Shown one piece after another: positions 52,691 through 61,444 of a DNA stretch of 64,000 nucleotides. Position 1 is the stretch's first letter, and each line of letters starts with the position of its first letter. The position numbers and the translations under genes were made by a program. The notes beneath the pieces were generated by a model. That model searched no databases. It saw nothing but the letters and a program-made list of their open reading frames with translations, and had not been told where the DNA came from. Origin of the DNA: Sulfuricella sp. (GTDB taxonomy: Bacteria > Pseudomonadota > Gammaproteobacteria > Burkholderiales > Sulfuricellaceae); assembly GCA_041651995.1 (NCBI GenBank), contig JBAZID010000005.1:62001-126000 (forward strand). Direction: 5' to 3'.

Positions 52691-52731
52691 GGTGCTACCT
52701 GAACAGAAATTCCCTGCTCAGCAATGTCTAC

Positions 52732-52760
52732 TTTCTACCACAAACATATATTTTTTTCAA
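52732..52760 (-). promoter_or_regulatory. Candidate sigma-70 promoter of the riboswitch leader
   Basis: On the minus strand TTGAAA (52755-52760) and TAGAAA (52732-52737) are separated by exactly 17 bp. Transcription would begin about 30-40 bases before the aptamer. The rest of the 449-bp gap 52446-52894 holds no gene I can support. Confidence 0.5.
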
Positions 52761-52894
52761 GACGTTTCTGCATGCGGGCATAAATGCCGCATCGGGGCTG
52801 CACAAAAGAATCATGAACGGCAAAATCACTTGGGGAAAACGCATGGGACATTCATAATTACCGGCGGATACCACACCAACCCGGCGTCGACGAC

Positions 52895-53296
52895 ATGCTC
52901 AACAATTTAAGCGAATTTCTTGTTCACTGGGCCATCACCGCGCTCGCCCTGTGGGTTGCCAGTGCAATCTTTAACGGCATCAGCTTTTCCAACAAGCAAT
53001 CCCTGTTCATTGCGGCCCTGCTGCTGGGCTTTGCCAACGCAATCGTGCGCCCGGTGCTGATCGTTCTGACCCTGCCACTTACGCTCATCACCTTCGGCCT
53101 TTTTCTGCTGGTCATCAATGCGCTGGTCATCATGCTGGTCGCGGCCATTGTGCCGGGCTTCAAGATCTCCGGCTTCTGGACCGCGTTTTTCGCCAGCATC
53201 TTTATTGCAGTTTTCAGCTTCTTTATCGGGCTGTTTATTTTCCAGTCGGGCGGGCATCCCATCATGATGCCAACCCAGGGCGGCATGATGGTATAG
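52895..53296 (+). CDS. Phage holin family (PF04020-like) membrane protein
   Basis: 133 residues with about four hydrophobic helices. FANAIVRPVLIVLTLPLTL and FGLFLLVINALVIMLVA are the family signature. Despite the name, these are common chromosomal inner-membrane proteins of unknown role. There are no phage genes around it. It converges on srkA, three bases away. Confidence 0.85.
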   Translation: MLNNLSEFLVHWAITALALWVASAIFNGISFSNKQSLFIAALLLGFANAIVRPVLIVLTLPLTLITFGLFLLVINALVIMLVAAIVPGFKISGFWTAFFASIFIAVFSFFIGLFIFQSGGHPIMMPTQGGMMV

Positions 53297-53299
53297 CCA

Positions 53300-54292
53300 T
53301 CACTGCGACCAAAGCGGCCCTTCATCCATCAGCGCCAGTTGCTCGCGCAACGCCAGAATATGATCCTGCCAGTAGCGCTGGGTATTAAACCAGGGAAATG
53401 CCGCGGGAAATGCCGGATCATCCCAGCGCCGGGCCAGCCAGGCAGCATAGTGGATCAGGCGCAGGGTGCGCAGCGCTTCAATCAGGTGGAGTTCGCGCGG
53501 ATCGAATTCCTGAAAATCCTCGTACCCTGCCAGCAAATCGGCCATTTGCCGCGCCATGTCGGCGCGCTCGCCTGATAACATCATCCACAGATCCTGCACT
53601 GCCGGACCCATGCGGGCATCGTCAAAATCGACAAAGTGCGGCCCGCTGTCCGTCCATAGCACATTGCCGGCATGGCAGTCGCCATGCAAACGCAGCATAC
53701 GCACGCTGCCGGCACGTTCGAAGCAGCGCTGTACCCCTTCCAGAGCCAGCGCCACAACGCTGCGCCATGCTGCGTCCAGATCAGGCGGGATAAAGCCATT
53801 GGCCAGCAGGTAATCTCGCGGCCCGGTGCCGAAACTTGCAACATCCAGCACGGAGCGATGACTGAACGGCCGCAACGCCCCTACCGCATGTATGCGCCCG
53901 AGGAAGCGCCCCATCCATTCCAGGGTATTGCTGTCCTCCAGTTCCGGCGCCCGCCCGCCCTGTTTTGGGAAAACGGCAAAACGGAAATCCTCGAACAGGT
54001 GCAAGGTACCCGCCCCTGCCAGCAATAGCGGAGGCACCACCGGAATTTCGCGCTCGGCCAGTTCCAGGGTAAAGGCATGCTCTTCGAGAATGGCATCATC
54101 GCTCCAGCGCGCCGGCCGGTAAAATTTCGCCACCAGCGGCGGCCCCTCTTCCATGCCGATCTGGTAGACACGGTTCTCGTAACTGTTGAGTGCGAGCAGG
54201 CGCCCGTCACTGCGCAAACCGACGCTATCCAGCGCATTCAGAATCACATCCGGTGTCAGTGAGGAAAAGGGAGTCAAGGGCATATTATTCAT
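53300..54292 (-). CDS. srkA: Stress response kinase SrkA/RdoA
   Basis: 330 residues, APH/choline-kinase fold. It has LNSYENRVYQIGMEEGPPLVAKFYRP (ATP-binding region), LRLHGDCHAGNVLW (catalytic Asp) and FVDFDDARMGPAVQD (metal-binding Asp). The YihE/SrkA family is a cytoplasmic Ser/Thr kinase that counters stress-induced death. Upstream on the same strand is yaeQ, 15 bp away. Confidence 0.93.
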   Translation of the reverse strand: MNNMPLTPFSSLTPDVILNALDSVGLRSDGRLLALNSYENRVYQIGMEEGPPLVAKFYRPARWSDDAILEEHAFTLELAEREIPVVPPLLLAGAGTLHLFEDFRFAVFPKQGGRAPELEDSNTLEWMGRFLGRIHAVGALRPFSHRSVLDVASFGTGPRDYLLANGFIPPDLDAAWRSVVALALEGVQRCFERAGSVRMLRLHGDCHAGNVLWTDSGPHFVDFDDARMGPAVQDLWMMLSGERADMARQMADLLAGYEDFQEFDPRELHLIEALRTLRLIHYAAWLARRWDDPAFPAAFPWFNTQRYWQDHILALREQLALMDEGPLWSQ

Positions 54293-54307
54293 GGCGACCA
54301 GGGAATA

Positions 54308-54865
54308 TCAGCGCATTGATGGCGCGGCTTGTTTCAGCGCCATCAACTCGACCTGTACGGTATTGTTCTTGTCGGACAGCCAAATCTGCCCTTCCTGAAT
54401 GGTGCATTGCAGCTGCATATTGCGTTGCGCCAGCCCCGCCATGGCCTGAGTGGTGGCAAGCGGCAGGTTCATGACAGCGAGATTTTCAAGCCGCTCGAAT
54501 TTGCCTCTATTCTGCCCCCACCAGATATCCGCGCCACGTCCGCCATAGCAATAGACAAACACCTGCCTTGCGCGCCCACAGGCTTTGCGAATGAGTTTTT
54601 CGTCAGGCAGACCCACATCGATCCAGCACTCGATAGCGCCGGTGAGGTCCTTTTGCCACAGATCTGGCTCATCGTCGGTGCTCAGCCCCTGGCCGAATAG
54701 CAGGTTCTCATCGGCATGCAGGGCAAAGGCCAGCAAGCGCACCATCATGCGCACATCGTTTTCCGATGGGTGGCGAGCGATGGTCAGAGTGTGGTCATGG
54801 TAATAATTGCGGTCCATGTCGGCGATTTGCAGCTCGGCTTTGAAAATTGTTGCCTTGAGTGCCAT
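54308..54865 (-). CDS. yaeQ: YaeQ family protein
   Basis: 185 residues with the complete YaeQ pattern: MALKATIFKAELQIADMDR, YYHDHTLTIARHPSEND, RMMVRLLAFALHA, and IECWIDVGLPDEKLIRKA. The fold is related to PD-(D/E)XK nucleases. Its cellular role is not settled. It is in a probable operon with srkA. Confidence 0.93.
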   Translation of the reverse strand: MALKATIFKAELQIADMDRNYYHDHTLTIARHPSENDVRMMVRLLAFALHADENLLFGQGLSTDDEPDLWQKDLTGAIECWIDVGLPDEKLIRKACGRARQVFVYCYGGRGADIWWGQNRGKFERLENLAVMNLPLATTQAMAGLAQRNMQLQCTIQEGQIWLSDKNNTVQVELMALKQAAPSMR

Positions 54866-54961
54866 ATAATTGCTTCCGCTAAAGCGTCGATTATGAAACG
54901 CCGAAGAATACCTGATTTGGAATTTTGATTCCCGTTATTGCGTTCCCCAAAGGCCAGGCAC

Positions 54962-56005
54962 ATGGAAAAACGCTTCGAATACTATGCTCAACTCGCCGCC
55001 GTACTGATTCTGGTAGTTGGCTGCTTCCTCGTATTACAGCCATTCCTGACCGCGACCCTGTTCGCCGCTGTGGTGTGCATCTCGACCTGGCCGCTTTATC
55101 TCTGGCTGTTGCGCAAAATGAAGGGCAGACAGAACCTGGCCGCGCTCACCATGACGCTGTCGCTGATCATCACCGTCATCCTGCCGCTGGCTTTGGTGGC
55201 ATACAACCTTGCCGACAATATCACCGCATTTTACGACCAAATCATCCTGGCCATCGAGGATGGGCCACTACAGCCGCCAGCCTGGTTGATGGGGCTGCCG
55301 CTGGTGGGCGAATCGATCAACGATTACTGGCACCTGATCGCAACCAGCCAGGAAGAAATGATGGCGCTGCTCAAGCGCCTGCTCGAACCCACCCGGAAAT
55401 TTCTCCTCAGTGGCGGCATCCTGCTCGGGCAGGGGGTAATGGAAATGAGTCTGGCCGCCTTCGTCAGTTTTTTCCTGTACCGCGACGGTGAAGCGCTGGT
55501 TAGTGGACTGGACGGGGTGATGGAACATCTGGCCGGCCCCAATTCGGCGAGTGTCCTGGGTACGATCAACCACACTGTGCGTGGCGTCATGTATGGGCTG
55601 GTGGGAACAGCACTGGCACAAGGCATCGTGGCCACACTCGGATTCGCAATTGCCGGCGTACCGGCAGCGCTGCTGCTCGGCGTGGCCACCTTTGCTCTTT
55701 CCCTGATCCCCGTCGGCCCCCCTCTGATCTGGGGCGGCGCAGCCATCTGGCTGTTCTACCAGGGCAGTACAGGGTGGGCGATTTTCATGCTGTTGTGGGG
55801 ATTGCTCCTGATCAGCAGCGTGGATAACGTGGTAAAACCCCTGCTCATCAGCCGCGGCAGCAATCTGCCGTTTATCCTGGTGATGTTTGGCGTGATGGGG
55901 GGCGTGTTCGCCTTCGGTTTCGTGGGCATTTTCATCGGGCCAACCCTGCTGGCGGTGGGATTCAGCCTGATGCAGAAGTGGACCGCGCATGGAAGCAACA
56001 CATAG
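54962..56005 (+). CDS. AI-2E family transporter
   Basis: 347 residues from the ATG at 54962, with seven to eight hydrophobic helices. FALSLIPVGPPLIWGGAAIWL and NVVKPLLISRGSNLPFILVM-type segments are the AI-2E/PerM hallmark. Family members include Na+/H+ antiporters and exporters of autoinducer-2; the substrate cannot be told. It is divergent from yaeQ. Confidence 0.9.
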   Translation: MEKRFEYYAQLAAVLILVVGCFLVLQPFLTATLFAAVVCISTWPLYLWLLRKMKGRQNLAALTMTLSLIITVILPLALVAYNLADNITAFYDQIILAIEDGPLQPPAWLMGLPLVGESINDYWHLIATSQEEMMALLKRLLEPTRKFLLSGGILLGQGVMEMSLAAFVSFFLYRDGEALVSGLDGVMEHLAGPNSASVLGTINHTVRGVMYGLVGTALAQGIVATLGFAIAGVPAALLLGVATFALSLIPVGPPLIWGGAAIWLFYQGSTGWAIFMLLWGLLLISSVDNVVKPLLISRGSNLPFILVMFGVMGGVFAFGFVGIFIGPTLLAVGFSLMQKWTAHGSNT

Positions 56006-56113
56006 CTCAGCACCGGGGATGGAAATTTGATACCGGGTCTTTAAATACAGGCAGAGCATGGGCGAACGCCCCACCCAACATCTGAATTCAATACCGAAAA
56101 AAGGCCACTCCAC

Positions 56114-57235
56114 ATGCCTCTGGATCAGCATGAACTGACATGGATCTACCACCTTCAGCAACTTGGCCGCGCCACGAATGAAGGCACTGACCCATCCGAA
56201 ATATGGCGGCATCTGCTCGAAAATATTGTTGGCGCATTCAACGCCGGCAGCGGTTGTCTGGCAGAAGTGCACGGCAGCCAGAGGGCCTTGAAGATTCAGG
56301 CGGGCATTGGATTGCCTGAGGGCGTGGTAGGCAGCGAGCTGGCTGCGGGCTCTGGAATCCTGGGATTGGTCGTATCAGAAGGAAAGCCCCGCTTGCTGAA
56401 CGGCAATTTGTCGGATGACCAGAAGCTCGCGGACAGATTATCCAAAAGAACAAGGCCGGCACCCTGGTCTGCCATGTGCTGGCCGCTGCTGGTCGAGGGC
56501 AAGATCGTCGGAGTGATCAGCGTCAACCGCTCGCGGGAAATGGAGCCATTCTCGGAAAAGGATCTTGAAAAGGGGGCGCGGCTTATCGAATTCATCGCGG
56601 TTGCGGTTGAAAACACCCAATTGAATCTCAAATCGGCAAAATATGTCTCCGAATTGAAGGAGATGAACCGGAAGCAGGCGCTCTGGAGACAAGCCCAGGA
56701 ATGGATGAGCGAAGCACAGGCCGAACTGGAAAAAACCGGCGATCTCAAGGTGTTTTGCACTCAGGCAGCCATCCAGGCTAAAAATCTGCTGACCGCTGGC
56801 TGGGGAGCGCTTCTGGTCGAAGGAAAAACGAATGGCGGCCTTTCCGTCTTTTCTTCAAATGAAAATCCCGAGGTGACAAAAAAACTGCGCATTCACTACG
56901 AGGCTTGGTTACCCAATAACGAGGAGGCACGGCCGAGCGGCACATTCCGGTTCCAAGGCAATGGCACGGGCGAGGGGGCGTTGTTAAATGCCATTGGGGT
57001 CACCATCATGATGCCCGGGCCTTTGAAGGGGATGCTGATGGTGGGCGAGGAAGCGTTGCCCTGTCCTTTCGATACGAATGACGAGATATTTCTATCCGCA
57101 TTCTCGATGAGCGTTCAACGTATCCTGGAACGTATCCAGTTACTGAATTCCTTACGCAGGGAAAACCAGGCCCTCAAGGCGGAACGCGACGAGTTGCTTT
57201 CTGAAATAAAAGCGCTAAATGCCGCCCGTGACTAG
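56114..57235 (+). CDS. GAF-domain protein
   Basis: 373 residues. A first GAF domain (about 20-165: GCLAEVHGSQ, LAAGSGILGLVVSEGKP, VEGKIVGVISVNRSRE) and a weaker second GAF-like region (about 205-340) are followed by a coiled-coil tail. There is no kinase, GGDEF or HTH output in this frame. It probably acts through protein contacts. Neighbours give no clear partner. Confidence 0.75.
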   Translation: MPLDQHELTWIYHLQQLGRATNEGTDPSEIWRHLLENIVGAFNAGSGCLAEVHGSQRALKIQAGIGLPEGVVGSELAAGSGILGLVVSEGKPRLLNGNLSDDQKLADRLSKRTRPAPWSAMCWPLLVEGKIVGVISVNRSREMEPFSEKDLEKGARLIEFIAVAVENTQLNLKSAKYVSELKEMNRKQALWRQAQEWMSEAQAELEKTGDLKVFCTQAAIQAKNLLTAGWGALLVEGKTNGGLSVFSSNENPEVTKKLRIHYEAWLPNNEEARPSGTFRFQGNGTGEGALLNAIGVTIMMPGPLKGMLMVGEEALPCPFDTNDEIFLSAFSMSVQRILERIQLLNSLRRENQALKAERDELLSEIKALNAARD

Positions 57236-57258
57236 CCTTGCCTCATGAGTCCGGCAGA

Positions 57259-58050
57259 TCATTTAATCTCTTCAACTTTTAGCCACATACTACGACTGTC
57301 GCGCCCGCGCGTGTTCGCGGAGCTGGTGTAGCCGCGCTCACGCCCGCTTTCTTCCTGGCTGCTGCTGCCGAGCTCGATCCACTCCCCCAGCCTGCCGGAA
57401 ATGGAGGTGCTGAGGCGCTGAATATCGGCGCCACCCCGCCCGCCCCTCTCCCGCTCGAACTGCGGACTGATTTCCAGCGTGACCCGGTTCCCGGTCACCC
57501 TTGGCGTCACATGCATGCCACTGCCGATATCACGGTAAACCAGGCTTTCCGATACCACCGCGCCTCCAGGCCCCAGCACCACCTGGCGGAGCGGAACGGG
57601 CAGCGACTGCCCCACCATCAGATAGCCGCTGCCGCCTTCCATCACCTGGATACGCTGGTTGCTGTTCCGGCTGCCGCTGCTGACCGTCTCATAGGCCTGC
57701 CCCCGAATCCGGGTATTGCCGCCCTGCCCCAGTTCGATGCGTCCGGATAATGCAGCGCCTGCGCTTTCGTTCTCCTGGCTGATGTCATTGCTGACACTGA
57801 TCACCAGGTTTCTGGGAGGGGTGTCGAGCGTGGCAAGGACTTCCCGTATTTGCGTGATATTCCTGCGGCTGGCACGCAGGATGATCTGGTCGTTCATGCC
57901 CGAGACGCTACCGCCCGGTTCTACCAGAGGACTGAGCACCGGCACGATCTGGTCGACAGTGCGGTTTCTGAGCTGGATAATCTCCAGTTCCTGCTGCGCA
58001 ACGGCGGGAAAGGTGAGAAATAGCATTAAAAGCATGAGCCAGCGTTTCAC
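57259..58050 (-). CDS. Secretin-like protein (N1 domain plus partial secretin domain)
   Basis: 263 residues with a signal peptide (MKRWLMLLMLFLTFPAVAQQ). The start is GTG, behind AGGAGA at five bases. A NolW/secretin N domain follows (LEIIQLRNRTVDQIVPVLSP, NQIILRASRRNI-type). Then comes part of a secretin domain (LMVGQSLPVPLRQVVLGPGG, VTPRVTGNRVTLEISPQFE), far shorter than a pore-forming secretin. It is last in the tolC-macA-macB operon, so it may be a periplasmic accessory of that exporter. Confidence 0.75.
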   Translation of the reverse strand: MKRWLMLLMLFLTFPAVAQQELEIIQLRNRTVDQIVPVLSPLVEPGGSVSGMNDQIILRASRRNITQIREVLATLDTPPRNLVISVSNDISQENESAGAALSGRIELGQGGNTRIRGQAYETVSSGSRNSNQRIQVMEGGSGYLMVGQSLPVPLRQVVLGPGGAVVSESLVYRDIGSGMHVTPRVTGNRVTLEISPQFERERGGRGGADIQRLSTSISGRLGEWIELGSSSQEESGRERGYTSSANTRGRDSRSMWLKVEEIK

Positions 58051-58086
58051 GGTTTTCTCCTGTTTGCCGCTCTCTGGGCGGCAATA

Positions 58087-59307
58087 TTACTGGTAGCGCA
58101 GCGCCTCGATCGGGTCGAGCCGCGCGGCCTTCCGCGCCGGGTAGAAGCCGAAGAACACGCCCACGCTGGCGGCCACGCCGAAGGCAACCAGCACCGAACT
58201 GCCTGAGATCACCACCGTGGCCTCGGTCAGGAAATTGACCAGCAGCGCGCCGCCCACGCCCAGCACCAGGCCGATAAAGCAGCCCACCACCGAGATGATG
58301 ATGGCTTCCAGCAGGAATTGCAGCAAGATGTCGCGCTCACGTGAGCCAATGGCCAGGCGGATGCCGATTTCGCGCGTGCGCTCGGTCACCGAGACCAGCA
58401 TGATGTTCATGATGCCGATGCCGCCCACCAGCAGCGAAACCGAGGCGATGGCGCCGAGCAGCAAGGACATGGTGCGCGCGGTTTCCGCCGCCGAATCCGC
58501 TGCCGCGGCCAGATTGCGCAGGAAGAAATCATTATCCATGCCCTCGCGCAGGCGGTGGCGCTGACGCAACAGCGAGGTCATGGATTTTTCCACCATCGGC
58601 ATGACCGAAGCGGATTCCGCCTGCACCATGACCATGCGCACGGAGCCCTGGAAAGGCGTGCCATATACCTTGCGCTGGGCAGTGGTAAGGGGAATCAGCA
58701 GCGTGTCGTCCTGGTCGCGCCCGTCCAGGCTCTGCCCTTTTGCCGCCAGCACGCCGAGGATCACGAAGGGGCTCTGGCGCACGCGGATGGTCTTGCCTAC
58801 CGGATCCTCGTCGCCGAACAGGTTTTTGGCCGCGGTCTTGCCGATCAGGGCCACCCGCGTTGCCGAGCGCAGGTCGGAATCGCTGAACGGATAACCGCTG
58901 ACCACGGCCCAGGAACGCACATTCAGATAGTCAGGCGTGGTGCCGTAGGTGCTAGCGCTCCAGTTGTTGGGGCCGTACACCATCTGGGTGCTGCCGGGAT
59001 GCACTGGCGCGACCGCCTGCACCCCCGGCAATTCCGCGATGGCGTCGGCATCGGCCACCGTCAGCGTGGGCGCGCCGCCACTGCCGGAGCGCACGCCACC
59101 CGAGGTGGTCGAACCCGAGATCAGAATGAACAGATTGCTGCCCATGGAACTGATGGACTGGCTGACGGCATACTGCGCCCCCTGCCCCACCGCCATCATC
59201 AGCACCACGGCACCGACCCCGATCACCATGCCGAGCATGGTGAGGAAGGTGCGCAGCCGGTTCGCGCCCATGGCGTGCCAGGCTTCGCCCAGCATGGCAT
59301 ACAGCAT
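58087..59307 (-). CDS. MacB-type ABC transporter permease
   Basis: 406 residues. The N-terminal helix is followed by a large periplasmic MacB domain and the FtsX-like three-helix domain (FLLEAIIISVVGCFIGLVLG, ASVGVFFGFYPARKAARLDP). The ATPase is encoded separately just upstream, and the ATG overlaps its TGA. With MacA and TolC it would form a tripartite mechanotransmission exporter for peptides, lipids or small molecules. Confidence 0.93.
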   Translation of the reverse strand: MLYAMLGEAWHAMGANRLRTFLTMLGMVIGVGAVVLMMAVGQGAQYAVSQSISSMGSNLFILISGSTTSGGVRSGSGGAPTLTVADADAIAELPGVQAVAPVHPGSTQMVYGPNNWSASTYGTTPDYLNVRSWAVVSGYPFSDSDLRSATRVALIGKTAAKNLFGDEDPVGKTIRVRQSPFVILGVLAAKGQSLDGRDQDDTLLIPLTTAQRKVYGTPFQGSVRMVMVQAESASVMPMVEKSMTSLLRQRHRLREGMDNDFFLRNLAAAADSAAETARTMSLLLGAIASVSLLVGGIGIMNIMLVSVTERTREIGIRLAIGSRERDILLQFLLEAIIISVVGCFIGLVLGVGGALLVNFLTEATVVISGSSVLVAFGVAASVGVFFGFYPARKAARLDPIEALRYQ

Positions 59308-60098
59308 CAGGCGGACTCCTCATGGTGTCCGGTCGGCCCGTCATGCACGATGCGCCCGTCAAGAAATCGCACCTGGCGCCTGGCGTGCCGGGCAATGTCC
59401 GCTTCGTGGGTGACCAGCACGATGGTGATGCCCTCGCGGTTGAGTTCATCGAACAGGGCCATGATTTCCTCACCGGTATGGCTGTCCAGATTGCCGGTAG
59501 GCTCGTCGGCGAGGATCAGGCGCGGCTGGTTCACCAGCGCGCGGGCAATCGCCACGCGCTGCTGCTGCCCGCCGGAAATGCGGTTGGGCGGCGATTTGGC
59601 GTAGTTGCCCAGCCCCACCTTTTGCAGCATTTCGCGGGCGCGGGCGCGCCGCTCCTCGCGCTTCACCCCGTAGTAGACCAGAGGCAGGGCGACGTTGTCC
59701 TCCAGGCTCATGCGCGGCAGCAGGTTGAAGCCCTGGAACACGAAGCCGATGGTGCGGTTGCGCAACAGGGCCAGTTCGTCCTTGGACAGTTCCGCCACGC
59801 TGCGGCCATCCAGCTCGTAATGCCCGGCGCTGGGCCGGTCCAGGCAGCCGAGGATATTCATGAAAGTGGACTTGCCCGAGCCGGACGGCCCCATCACGGC
59901 GACGAACTCGCCGGGAGCGATGTTGAGGTTGACGTCCTTCAGCACAGGAAAGGGCCCGGCCGGCGTTTCATAGGATTTGTGCAGCCCCTCCACGCGGATG
60001 ACGGGCTGGCTCTCCCCTGTTGCCTGAGCGTGGGCGCGCTGCGCCGAGCCTGTCGAAGTGAAGACAGGGAGAGAGTCAGGGGAGAGGGCGCCCTCCAT
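59307..60098 (-). CDS. MacB-type ABC transporter ATP-binding protein with repeat-derived N-terminal extension
   Basis: 263 residues. It has Walker A GPSGSGKST, signature ISGGQQQRVAIARAL and Walker B LILADEPTGN. The conserved domain begins at about residue 33 (VIRVEGLHKSYE). The first ~30 residues are encoded by a palindromic repeat (60010-60086) and have no counterpart in MacB/LolD ATPases. The ATG overlaps the macA TGA. A later alternative start cannot be excluded. Confidence 0.93.
   Translation of the reverse strand: MEGALSPDSLPVFTSTGSAQRAHAQATGESQPVIRVEGLHKSYETPAGPFPVLKDVNLNIAPGEFVAVMGPSGSGKSTFMNILGCLDRPSAGHYELDGRSVAELSKDELALLRNRTIGFVFQGFNLLPRMSLEDNVALPLVYYGVKREERRARAREMLQKVGLGNYAKSPPNRISGGQQQRVAIARALVNQPRLILADEPTGNLDSHTGEEIMALFDELNREGITIVLVTHEADIARHARRQVRFLDGRIVHDGPTGHHEESA
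60010..60086. repeat. Palindromic repeat inserted in frame at the start of the ABC ATPase gene
   Basis: CTCTCCCCTG (60010-60019) is matched by CAGGGGAGAG (60077-60086). The interior carries GCCGAGCCTGTCGAAGTG, part of a common proteobacterial dispersed repeat. It lies within codons 5-30 of the ATPase gene and keeps the frame open. Confidence 0.65.
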
Positions 60099-61291
60099 CA
60101 GAACATCCTCATGTGTACCGTGCTTTTCTTGCCCGGCGAATTTTCTTCAGCCGGGCCTTCACCGACCACCACCTTGTCGCCGGCCTTGAGATCGCCGCCC
60201 AGCACCTCGGTGTTGCGGCTGTCGGTAATGCCGAGGCTGATGCTGACCGGCTTGAGTTCCTTGCCCTGCAGGATGTAAACCGTACCGCTGGAAGCATCGC
60301 GCTTCTTGCCGGGTTTCTTGCCGTTGCCCGCCTTACCCTCGCCATTCATCTCGCCGTCCTTCACGTCCGGCTTGAAGCGCAGCGCGGCATTGGGCACCAG
60401 CAGCGCATTCTCGCGCTCGGCAACGACGATGCTCACATAGGAAGTCATGCCCGGCAGCAGGATCTGCTCGGGATTGTCCACCGAGATCACCACGTTGTAG
60501 GTCACCACGTTCTGCTGGGTGGTGGGGTTCAGGCGGATCTGCTTCACCACGCCCTTGAAACTGCGGCTGGGGAAGGCGTCGACATTGAAGCGCACCGCCT
60601 GCCCGACGCGGATGCTGCCGATATCCGCCTCGGCAAAGCTGGAGTCGATCTGCATGCGCGACAGGTCCTGGGCGATCTGGAACAGGGTCGGCGTCTGGAA
60701 GCTGGCCGCCACGGTCTGGCCGACATCGATATTGCGCGCCACGATCACCCCGGAAACCGGCGAGCGGATGATGGAATAGGCCAGCTGGGCGCGGTCCCGC
60801 TCGTTCTGCGCCCGTGCCAGCGCCAGTTGCGCCTGTGCCGCTTTACGAGCCTGCACCGACTGGTCCAGCTCCTGGCGCGAGACATATTCCTGCGCAAACA
60901 GTCCTTGTGCCCTGGCCTGATTGGCATTCGCCAGTTCGACCGAGGCCAGGGCGTTCTGCACATTGGCATCGCTCTGTTTGACCTGGGCATTCAGCAACGC
61001 GGGGTCCAGTTCCAGCAGCACTTGGCCTTTTTCGACCTTGTCATTGAAATCGACATAAAGTTTTTTCACCGCGCCCGAAACCTGGGTGCCCACGTTCACC
61101 AGCGTGACTGGATTCAGGGTGCCGTTGGCGGAAACGCTCTGCTTCAGCTCGCCCTGCTCCAGCGCCTGCAGCTTGTAGCGCTGCTCCGGGCTCACGCTCT
61201 TGTACTGGCGCCAGCCAAAGACGCCAGCGGCGATCAGCGCGCAGACAAGCAGAAACAGGACAAAGGGATTTTTCAGGAAACGCTTCATCAT
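60098..61291 (-). CDS. MacA-like periplasmic adaptor protein
   Basis: 397 residues; ATG at 61291 with AAGG upstream. A single N-terminal membrane helix is followed by a lipoyl/barrel-sandwich region (VSANGTLNPVTLVNVGTQVSG), a long alpha-helical hairpin (about 95-160), YSIIRSPVSGVIVARNIDVGQ and a beta-barrel region. This is the membrane-fusion protein linking the MacB pump to TolC. A Lys/Gly-rich insertion lies near residue 320. Confidence 0.92.
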   Translation of the reverse strand: MMKRFLKNPFVLFLLVCALIAAGVFGWRQYKSVSPEQRYKLQALEQGELKQSVSANGTLNPVTLVNVGTQVSGAVKKLYVDFNDKVEKGQVLLELDPALLNAQVKQSDANVQNALASVELANANQARAQGLFAQEYVSRQELDQSVQARKAAQAQLALARAQNERDRAQLAYSIIRSPVSGVIVARNIDVGQTVAASFQTPTLFQIAQDLSRMQIDSSFAEADIGSIRVGQAVRFNVDAFPSRSFKGVVKQIRLNPTTQQNVVTYNVVISVDNPEQILLPGMTSYVSIVVAERENALLVPNAALRFKPDVKDGEMNGEGKAGNGKKPGKKRDASSGTVYILQGKELKPVSISLGITDSRNTEVLGGDLKAGDKVVVGEGPAEENSPGKKSTVHMRMF

Positions 61292-61306
61292 CAAAACCTT
61301 AATTCG

Positions 61307-61427
61307 AAACCACGGAGTTCACGGAGAAGGGCAATTTACATTTTTTTATTACCTCACCCAACGGGTAAATGCCAAGAAATGCACAATTCATTGTTTTTAC
61401 TCCGTGTTCTCCGTGAACTCCGTGGTT
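61307..61427. repeat. Inverted dispersed repeat (ACCACGGAGTTCACGGAGA type)
   Basis: AACCACGGAGTTCACGGAGA (from about 61310) and the complementary TCTCCGTGAACTCCGTGGTT (ending about 61427) flank the tolC-macA gap. It is a widely dispersed bacterial repeat. It could form a stem between the two messages of the operon. Confidence 0.8.
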
Positions 61428-61444
61428 GAATGAGTTTTTCAAAT

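Noticed and set aside
52651..52857. 68-codon open frame in the DUF1631-holin gap
   Set aside because: Overlaps the riboswitch and its promoter on the other strand; no ribosome site or conserved features.
52895..53296. Prophage indicated by a holin-family gene
   Set aside because: The family is mostly chromosomal membrane proteins, and no other phage gene is near.
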